Assembly: GCA_013368325.1 (NCBI GenBank)
Contig: JAACJK010000164.1
Coordinates: 744,001 to 808,000, forward strand
Origin: Ephemerocybe angulata
Taxonomy: Eukaryota; Basidiomycota; Agaricomycetes; Agaricales; Psathyrellaceae
Direction of reading: 5' to 3'
Length of the DNA stretch: 64,000 bases
Positions 56,777-64,000 of this stretch are shown piece after piece. The position numbers were made by a program, and so were the translations under genes. The notes beneath the pieces were generated by a model. The model ran no database searches, was not told the DNA's origin, and saw only the letters and a program-made list of their open reading frames with translations. Within the stretch, counting starts at the first letter, position 1. Each line of letters opens with the position of its first letter.

Positions 56777-59401
56777 TCACTCCCTTTCCATGAATTGGTA
56801 GCCAAACCAAACTTCAATCTTCTTCAACCCGTCGAAGGTTGGATGATGGTCCTCAAACTCGCTTTTCGGGATGGTGATAGTGTAGAGACCGCCAATGCCC
56901 ATCGCCCAGAGCGGCGAGCTACGAGGTCCATCCAGGGGTGGGGACGAATCGAGGTCCAGCCCGTTGGTGTGCAGAGGGGTGATAGTAGCCGGGATAACTT
57001 CGCGGCGTGCCTGCAGGATCGTATGGTGAATCGTTCCGTTGCTCATCCGTTCCGAGTATACGCCACTGTGCTCGAGCTTGCAAGACACCAGGTTACCTTC
57101 CCCCGTAGCCCCAACGAAGGAGATGCCGACTGCTTGAATCTTGGTGCGGTACCGCTGCTGAGCGAGGGTGGCCGCGTCGAACATGAACGTCAAGGTGAAG
57201 GTCGAACGGAAGGTCTCGAGGTCCACTGGATCGGTGAAGGCAAGGCGACGGATATCCTTGAGAAGTGGGCGTTCAAAGTATGTCTGGTACGTTTTCCACA
57301 TCTCCGCGGGGTCGAGGAGCCTGGTGAATGACTTCTGATAAGAAGTGGCCAGGGTAGTGACGTGGGTGGACGGGTCGAACAAATAATCCGCCTCGAGATC
57401 GGGGTGGACACGGCCAATGTCGTATAAAACGTGCTGGGTTTGGTCCTTGAGGAGGTAGATTTCGACAGACCGCTGGGCGCGGAAAGCAAAGCCCAGAAGA
57501 ATATCGACCTTGGAGAACGCCGCTTGGATAACTTTGAGCCCTGCCTCCCTCACAATCTCCTCCGTCAATCCTGTCCGAGCGATCGACGCTTCGTGGAAAG
57601 CCCGTAGGGCCCTTTCGGAAACCAGGTTCTGTTCCAACGCCCTCGTCTTCATCTGCGCCCTCTTGAGCTCCTGCTGCTTCAGCAAGTGCTCATACACCAG
57701 CTCTGCCCCCTTTAACAGGAGATCCATCAACGTGCCGTTGTCTGCCGTCCTCGCTCGCTTGATCACGGCGATGATGTTCTGCAGGTTGGTGACCTTCCTC
57801 TCGGACTTATCCAAAATCCCACTCGCGTCCTTCTTGACCTTGTTGTGCTTGTCCAGGACTGCTTGTCGCGTTCCATCTTCCATGTCGTCCACAATGACCT
57901 TAACCATCGGGGCAGCGTTGTCGTAGATGGTCTTGCCGAGAGAAATGACGCTCGGAACGATGGCGATAAGACTAGCTCCCCCAGTCGGCACTGCTGCGAT
58001 AACTGCGACGACGGCAACCGCGATGTCCTTGACGCTCCCGCCTATACCGCCAATGGACAAGGGCTTCTTCATCTCCTCATTTGCCGCTTCAATCTGCCGC
58101 TTCACTTCCTCCATAATCCCCTCCAACTCCTTCAGCGCCTCGCCTAGATCCTTCTCGGTTTGCTTGGAAATTTCGAGGTTTGCTGTGGCATCCTCGATGC
58201 GTACATCGCATTGCGCCCTCTGACCTTTGAACACCTCCTGGAAGCCCTGGAGGTCCGTAGCCTTGAGGAGAGTAGTGTTTCCGATGCTCGAGAACGTTGC
58301 GACGAGGCTTCCGAGATTGGTGAGATTGGTGATGTATTCCTTGAAGTTGGGGATGACATCAAAGTTGCGGGGAAGACCGAGGGGGTTGATGTCGTTCCAA
58401 ATATGCTCGAGGCGCAGGATACTTTCAGTCTGACCGGCGTTGAGGCGGATCGCAGCCTGAAACTCGTCGACGGCCAGCCCAACGTAGTGATCGCGATCGG
58501 CGGCTCCAGGGACATAGCTCCTGAAGTAGAATTCACCGACAGCATGCCGGTACTTCGCCCACTCAAACGCGAATGGCTCGGACGCAAGTGATGCCCAGAA
58601 TTCAGCGTAAGAGAGCGTTGTTGTCTTCAACTCCCCACTCGAGCCATCCGCCCCGTCCCCTCCTCTATCTCCGCCCTTCCCAGGAGGCCCTTGACGAATT
58701 TCGGGATTCGCCGCCCCTTCAACAGCCAGTGCTATGGGTGATCGAACTTTATACTTGGGCCACCCATTCTGACCAGGGGCTCCACCACCACCTCCCTTTC
58801 CTAAGGACCCGCCATTCAGAAGGGTTCCCGGGACAACATCCGAGGGAGAGGTGACGCTTGCGAGAATTACGATGCCTCCATGTCCTCCCAGCCCGCCTTT
58901 CCCGCCGTTCCCTCCTTTTCCACCAGTCTTCTCGATATACGGCGGGAATGGGTAGGGTGTTCGTCCAAGAGGTATCGGCCACACGTCTTCAACCCCAATA
59001 TCGTGACCCCGGCCCCCAGATCCTCCGTTTCCACCATCGCCACCCCCCACGTCGACCTGCCACCTGCCACTGACCACTTCCGCGACGACCTTGACCTCAC
59101 CACCCCTCAACCCATCAACTCCCTGACCTCCTTCAAGTCCCTGAATCGCGTCTCGGCGGCCATTCGCCCCATCACCGCCGTTCGCTCCACTGGGCCCATG
59201 ATTGTAAAGGACTGCATTGTTCGAGATGTTGTACTCAACCGCATAGATCTCGAGGTTTACTCCCTTGAGGTTGTACGTGGCAGGGAGAGTAACCTGGCGA
59301 GCGATGAGGCGGAGGGTGTCGCCTCGTTTGAGGCCAGCAATGTAAGGGAAGTTGGAAGTGATGCTGATAGCATCCCGAATGATTTGGACTGTTCGTGGCA
59401 T
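56777..59401 (-). CDS. Toxin-like long protein, copy A: Gly-rich repeats, helical pore-like core, beta C-terminus
   Basis: An intronless 874-codon gene. The first ~65 residues are beta-type without a signal peptide. Residues ~70-255 are collagen-like glycine repeats (GGNGGSGGRG, GGKGGNGGKGGLGG). A mixed region leads to a coiled coil at ~395-450, then a long hydrophobic Ala/Val/Ile segment at ~455-495 and a second helical region. The last ~120 residues look like a beta sandwich. The order, long helices then a hydrophobic hairpin, recalls alpha-helical pore formers. The C-terminal segment loosely recalls that of Tc-type toxin A subunits. These are impressions of layout, not established homology, and toxicity is not shown. 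Lack of introns, unlike nearly all neighbours, hints at transfer from bacteria or retroposition. From 57489 upward the sequence is identical to copy B. Confidence 0.7.
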   Translation of the reverse strand: MPRTVQIIRDAISITSNFPYIAGLKRGDTLRLIARQVTLPATYNLKGVNLEIYAVEYNISNNAVLYNHGPSGANGGDGANGRRDAIQGLEGGQGVDGLRGGEVKVVAEVVSGRWQVDVGGGDGGNGGSGGRGHDIGVEDVWPIPLGRTPYPFPPYIEKTGGKGGNGGKGGLGGHGGIVILASVTSPSDVVPGTLLNGGSLGKGGGGGAPGQNGWPKYKVRSPIALAVEGAANPEIRQGPPGKGGDRGGDGADGSSGELKTTTLSYAEFWASLASEPFAFEWAKYRHAVGEFYFRSYVPGAADRDHYVGLAVDEFQAAIRLNAGQTESILRLEHIWNDINPLGLPRNFDVIPNFKEYITNLTNLGSLVATFSSIGNTTLLKATDLQGFQEVFKGQRAQCDVRIEDATANLEISKQTEKDLGEALKELEGIMEEVKRQIEAANEEMKKPLSIGGIGGSVKDIAVAVVAVIAAVPTGGASLIAIVPSVISLGKTIYDNAAPMVKVIVDDMEDGTRQAVLDKHNKVKKDASGILDKSERKVTNLQNIIAVIKRARTADNGTLMDLLLKGAELVYEHLLKQQELKRAQMKTRALEQNLVSERALRAFHEASIARTGLTEEIVREAGLKVIQAAFSKVDILLGFAFRAQRSVEIYLLKDQTQHVLYDIGRVHPDLEADYLFDPSTHVTTLATSYQKSFTRLLDPAEMWKTYQTYFERPLLKDIRRLAFTDPVDLETFRSTFTLTFMFDAATLAQQRYRTKIQAVGISFVGATGEGNLVSCKLEHSGVYSERMSNGTIHHTILQARREVIPATITPLHTNGLDLDSSPPLDGPRSSPLWAMGIGGLYTITIPKSEFEDHHPTFDGLKKIEVWFGYQFMERE

Positions 59402-59936
59402 GGGGATGGAGCGTGCTTATGGGGTATTGAATGGCTTTCAAGGAAGACAGAAAGCTTCCCTATTTGAAGGAATGCTGAGGCAAGCCAGCAGCGACATGGG
59501 GCTCGGAAAGAGTCAAGCACCGATTTTGCGAGTTGCCTGTCCTCGCTTAACTTGACGGGAGTGCCCTGGCGCCCTGAGCTCAACATAGCTCACTGACATC
59601 CGCCACTGGCCAGGAAAAAGAACTTGAAGGCGGCCAGAGGCAGCCGTGAATTCGAGCCGTCTGTCATCGTTTTCTAGAATGGCAAGATGGAATAGCAACT
59701 CACACGAAAGCATTTGAATATGGGCAGGGCAGGGCGCTATTGCCTACAAGCTTCACCTCGGTCGACTTCCCATTTCTTAGGTACACAATCCCGTGTATTC
59801 GAAGAAGTAGGTATAGTGTCAATGGACTCTTTCGATATAGAGTGCATACGGCATGAACAATTAAACTACAGGGGTTGGAAGGCAATCGGGACGTTCGTAC
59901 GAAGAAGCGACACTACCTCTTTACCTCTAAAAACAT
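59402..59936. promoter_or_regulatory. Spacer and presumed promoter of toxin-like copy A
   Basis: 535 bases, repeated exactly at 62579-63113, so each copy carries the same upstream region. Only short frames on both strands. No TATA box is clear. Confidence 0.45.
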
Positions 59937-62578
59937 CTACTCTGAAGGCAGATCGGCACCCCACTCCCTGTCCATGAATTGGTATCCAAAACAAACTTCA
60001 ATATTCTTCAACCCGTCGAAGGTTGGATGATGCTCCTCAAACTCGCTTTTGGGGATGGTGATAGTGTAGAGACCACCAATACCCATCCCCCACAGCGGCG
60101 AGCTGCGAGGCGCATCGAGGGGCGGGGATGCATCGAGGTCCAACCCGTTGGTGCGCAGAGGGGTGATAGAAGCCGGGATAATTTCGTGGCGAGTATGCAG
60201 GATCGTCTGGCGGATGGTTCCGCTGCTCATCCGTTCCGAGTAAAGGCTGCTATGCTCGAGCTTGCAAGATACCAGATCGCCTTCTCCCGTAGCCCCAACA
60301 AAGGAGATGCTTGGATCTTGGTGCGGTACCGCTGTTGAGCGAGGGTGGCCGCGTCGAACATGAATGTTAAGGTGAAGGTCGAACGGAAGGTATCGAGGTC
60401 CGCTGGATCGGTGAAGGCAAGGCGACGAATATCTTTGAGAAGGGGGCTGCTAAAATACGTCTGGTATGTTTTCCACATTTCCGTGGGGTCGAGGAGCCTG
60501 GTGAACGATTTCTGATATGAGGTAGCCAGAGTAGTGACATGGGCGGACGGGTCGAGCAGATAGTCCGCCTCGAGATCAGGGTTGACACGGCTGACGTCGC
60601 AGAAAACGTGCTGGGTCTGGTCCTTGAGGAGGTAAATTTCGACGGACCGCTGGGCGCGAAAGGCGAAGCCCAGAAGAATATCGACCTTGGAGAACGCCGC
60701 TTGGATAACTTTGAGCCCTGCCTCCCTCACAATCTCCTCCGTCAATCCTGTCCGAGCGATCGACGCTTCGTGGAAAGCCCGTAGGGCCCTTTCGGAAACC
60801 AGGTTCTGTTCCAACGCCCTCGTCTTCATCTGCGCCCTCTTGAGCTCCTGCTGCTTCAGCAAGTGCTCATACACCAGCTCTGCCCCCTTTAACAGGAGAT
60901 CCATCAACGTGCCGTTGTCTGCCGTCCTCGCTCGCTTGATCACGGCGATGATGTTCTGCAGGTTGGTGACCTTCCTCTCGGACTTATCCAAAATCCCACT
61001 CGCGTCCTTCTTGACCTTGTTGTGCTTGTCCAGGACTGCTTGTCGCGTTCCATCTTCCATGTCGTCCACAATGACCTTAACCATCGGGGCAGCGTTGTCG
61101 TAGATGGTCTTGCCGAGAGAAATGACGCTCGGAACGATGGCGATAAGACTAGCTCCCCCAGTCGGCACTGCTGCGATAACTGCGACGACGGCAACCGCGA
61201 TGTCCTTGACGCTCCCGCCTATACCGCCAATGGACAAGGGCTTCTTCATCTCCTCATTTGCCGCTTCAATCTGCCGCTTCACTTCCTCCATAATCCCCTC
61301 CAACTCCTTCAGCGCCTCGCCTAGATCCTTCTCGGTTTGCTTGGAAATTTCGAGGTTTGCTGTGGCATCCTCGATGCGTACATCGCATTGCGCCCTCTGA
61401 CCTTTGAACACCTCCTGGAAGCCCTGGAGGTCCGTAGCCTTGAGGAGAGTAGTGTTTCCGATGCTCGAGAACGTTGCGACGAGGCTTCCGAGATTGGTGA
61501 GATTGGTGATGTATTCCTTGAAGTTGGGGATGACATCAAAGTTGCGGGGAAGACCGAGGGGGTTGATGTCGTTCCAAATATGCTCGAGGCGCAGGATACT
61601 TTCAGTCTGACCGGCGTTGAGGCGGATCGCAGCCTGAAACTCGTCGACGGCCAGCCCAACGTAGTGATCGCGATCGGCGGCTCCAGGGACATAGCTCCTG
61701 AAGTAGAATTCACCGACAGCATGCCGGTACTTCGCCCACTCAAACGCGAATGGCTCGGACGCAAGTGATGCCCAGAATTCAGCGTAAGAGAGCGTTGTTG
61801 TCTTCAACTCCCCACTCGAGCCATCCGCCCCGTCCCCTCCTCTATCTCCGCCCTTCCCAGGAGGCCCTTGACGAATTTCGGGATTCGCCGCCCCTTCAAC
61901 AGCCAGTGCTATGGGTGATCGAACTTTATACTTGGGCCACCCATTCTGACCAGGGGCTCCACCACCACCTCCCTTTCCTAAGGACCCGCCATTCAGAAGG
62001 GTTCCCGGGACAACATCCGAGGGAGAGGTGACGCTTGCGAGAATTACGATGCCTCCATGTCCTCCCAGCCCGCCTTTCCCGCCGTTCCCTCCTTTTCCAC
62101 CAGTCTTCTCGATATACGGCGGGAATGGGTAGGGTGTTCGTCCAAGAGGTATCGGCCACACGTCTTCAACCCCAATATCGTGACCCCGGCCCCCAGATCC
62201 TCCGTTTCCACCATCGCCACCCCCCACGTCGACCTGCCACCTGCCACTGACCACTTCCGCGACGACCTTGACCTCACCACCCCTCAACCCATCAACTCCC
62301 TGACCTCCTTCAAGTCCCTGAATCGCGTCTCGGCGGCCATTCGCCCCATCACCGCCGTTCGCTCCACTGGGCCCATGATTGTAAAGGACTGCATTGTTCG
62401 AGATGTTGTACTCAACCGCATAGATCTCGAGGTTTACTCCCTTGAGGTTGTACGTGGCAGGGAGAGTAACCTGGCGAGCGATGAGGCGGAGGGTGTCGCC
62501 TCGTTTGAGGCCAGCAATGTAAGGGAAGTTGGAAGTGATGCTGATAGCATCCCGAATGATTTGGACTGTTCGTGGCAT
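59937..62578 (-). pseudogene. Toxin-like copy B, frame-disrupted near its 3' end
   Basis: Same start and first ~638 codons as copy A. Compared with copy A, seven bases are missing near 60309. The reading frame therefore shifts and stops at 60227 after 783 codons, and the C-terminal beta region is lost. The coding sequence for that region remains open in another frame (60230-59937) and closely matches copy A, so the break looks recent. The gene could still make a shortened protein. An intron bridging the shift is not excluded, but no convincing sites were seen. Confidence 0.75.
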
Positions 62579-63113
62579 GGGGATGGAGCGTGCTTATGGG
62601 GTATTGAATGGCTTTCAAGGAAGACAGAAAGCTTCCCTATTTGAAGGAATGCTGAGGCAAGCCAGCAGCGACATGGGGCTCGGAAAGAGTCAAGCACCGA
62701 TTTTGCGAGTTGCCTGTCCTCGCTTAACTTGACGGGAGTGCCCTGGCGCCCTGAGCTCAACATAGCTCACTGACATCCGCCACTGGCCAGGAAAAAGAAC
62801 TTGAAGGCGGCCAGAGGCAGCCGTGAATTCGAGCCGTCTGTCATCGTTTTCTAGAATGGCAAGATGGAATAGCAACTCACACGAAAGCATTTGAATATGG
62901 GCAGGGCAGGGCGCTATTGCCTACAAGCTTCACCTCGGTCGACTTCCCATTTCTTAGGTACACAATCCCGTGTATTCGAAGAAGTAGGTATAGTGTCAAT
63001 GGACTCTTTCGATATAGAGTGCATACGGCATGAACAATTAAACTACAGGGGTTGGAAGGCAATCGGGACGTTCGTACGAAGAAGCGACACTACCTCTTTA
63101 CCTCTAAAAACAT
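62579..63113. promoter_or_regulatory. Spacer and presumed promoter of toxin-like copy B
   Basis: An exact repeat of 59402-59936. See that entry. Confidence 0.45.
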
Positions 63114-64000
63114 CTACTCTGAAGGCAGATCGGCACCCCACTCCCTGTCCATGAATTGGTATCCAAAACAAACTTCAATATTCTTCAACCCGTCGAAGGT
63201 TGGATGATGCTCCTCAAACTCGCTTTTGGGGATGGTGATAGTGTAGAGACCACCAATACCCATCCCCCACAGCGGCGAGCTGCGAGGCGCATCGAGGGGC
63301 GGGGATGCATCGAGGTCCAACCCGTTGGTGCGCAGAGGGGTGATAGAAGCCGGGATAATTTCGTGGCGAGTATGCAGGATCGTCTGGCGGATGGTTCCGC
63401 TGCTCATCCGTTCCGAGTAAAGGCTGCTATGCTCGAGCTTGCAAGATACCAGATCGCCTTCTCCCGTAGCCCCAACAAAGGAGATGCTTGGATCTTGGTG
63501 CGGTACCGCTGTTGAGCGAGGGTGGCCGCGTCGAACATGAATGTTAAGGTGAAGGTCGAACGGAAGGTATCGAGGTCCGCTGGATCGGTGAAGGCAAGGC
63601 GACGAATATCTTTGAGAAGGGGGCTGCTAAAATACGTCTGGTATGTTTTCCACATTTCCGTGGGGTCGAGGAGCCTGGTGAACGATTTCTGATATGAGGT
63701 AGCCAGAGTAGTGACATGGGCGGACGGGTCGAGCAGATAGTCCGCCTCGAGATCAGGGTTGACACGGCTGACGTCGCAGAAAACGTGCTGGGTCTGGTCC
63801 TTGAGGAGGTAAATTTCGACGGACCGCTGGGCGCGAAAGGCGAAGCCCAGAAGAATATCGACCTTGGAGAACGCCGCTTGGATAACTTTGAGCCCTGCCT
63901 CCCTCACAATCTCCTCCGTCAATCCTGTCCGAGCGATCGACGCTTCGTGGAAAGCCCGTAGGGCCCTTTCGGAAACCAGGTTCTGTTCCAACGCCCTCGT
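63114..64000 (-). pseudogene. Toxin-like copy C, partial, cut by the window end, same disruption
   Basis: Only the 3' third is visible. It is identical to copy B over 887 bases, including the same 7-bp deletion relative to copy A, and so has the same early stop at 63404. The remaining upstream part lies outside the window. Confidence 0.75.

Larger units (their letters stand above)
57489..64000. repeat. 3,177-bp tandem repeat array
   Basis: Position x matches x+3177 without a difference that I could find by eye, from x=57489 to the window end. About 2.05 periods are visible. Each period carries most of the toxin-like gene plus the 535-bp spacer before it. Left of 57489 the copies still align but differ at roughly one base in ten. 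The array continues beyond the window. Confidence 0.92.

Noticed and set aside
57510..59467. Plus-strand frames up to 195 codons across the toxin-like gene
   Set aside because: They are antisense shadows of the minus-strand gene and repeat exactly with it in copies B and C.
50037..64000. Idea that the NYN cluster and the toxin-like array form one toxin-antitoxin-like unit
   Set aside because: Adjacency and shared orientation are the only support. No shared promoter, fusion or co-duplication is visible, so it is not claimed.

Overview
The window is nuclear DNA of a filamentous basidiomycete, most likely an Agaricomycete. Most genes carry many 48-75 nt introns with GTRNGT/GTGCGT donors. The gene content is fungal (DJ-1-tailed large catalase, DOMON-cytochrome b561, SulP permease, CMC2, QCR7), and housekeeping proteins such as transketolase and eRF1 read as basidiomycete orthologues. 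The genus cannot be fixed from sequence alone. Every exon chain was rebuilt by hand from splice sites, and each spliced length is a multiple of three.

Layout. 1-3.0 kb: large-subunit catalase. 3.0-12.1 kb: a 9 kb stretch with no recognisable gene. 12.1-14.1 kb: a Ser/Pro-rich fungal protein. 16.0-18.2 kb: glutathione reductase with a possible cryptic mitochondrial leader. 20.9-24.6 kb: eRF1, a small unknown gene and a cloverleaf-shaped inverted repeat. 26.8-30.8 kb: an EST1/SMG6-like protein with a PIN domain. 31.7-33.6 kb: DOMON-b561. 34.1-40.5 kb: a dense housekeeping block (NDK, QCR7, transketolase, CMC2, SDR) with two divergent gene pairs. 40.9-43.4 kb: an NTF2-like protein and a STRAP-like WD40 protein. 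45.6-49.9 kb: a SulP transporter and a TACO1/YebC protein. 50.0-64.0 kb: an accessory region made of tandem families.

The accessory region is the most unusual part. Four same-strand paralogues encode an NYN (PIN-like RNase) domain joined by a variable linker to a C-terminal OST-HTH/LOTUS-like domain. They share two phase-1 intron positions. Two keep the acidic nuclease motif and two have lost it. Beside them lies a 3,177-bp tandem array of long intronless genes that look toxin-like: a glycine-rich N-terminus, a coiled coil, a hydrophobic helical segment and a beta-type C-terminus. One copy is intact. The next two carry the same 7-bp deletion, and the array runs off the window end.

Other points of interest are two 6-nt microexons and one 12-nt microexon in housekeeping genes, two GC-AG introns, and repeated 10-bp tandem microduplications in spacers that may be transposon footprints. 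No rRNA, convincing tRNA, CRISPR array or complete autonomous transposon was seen.
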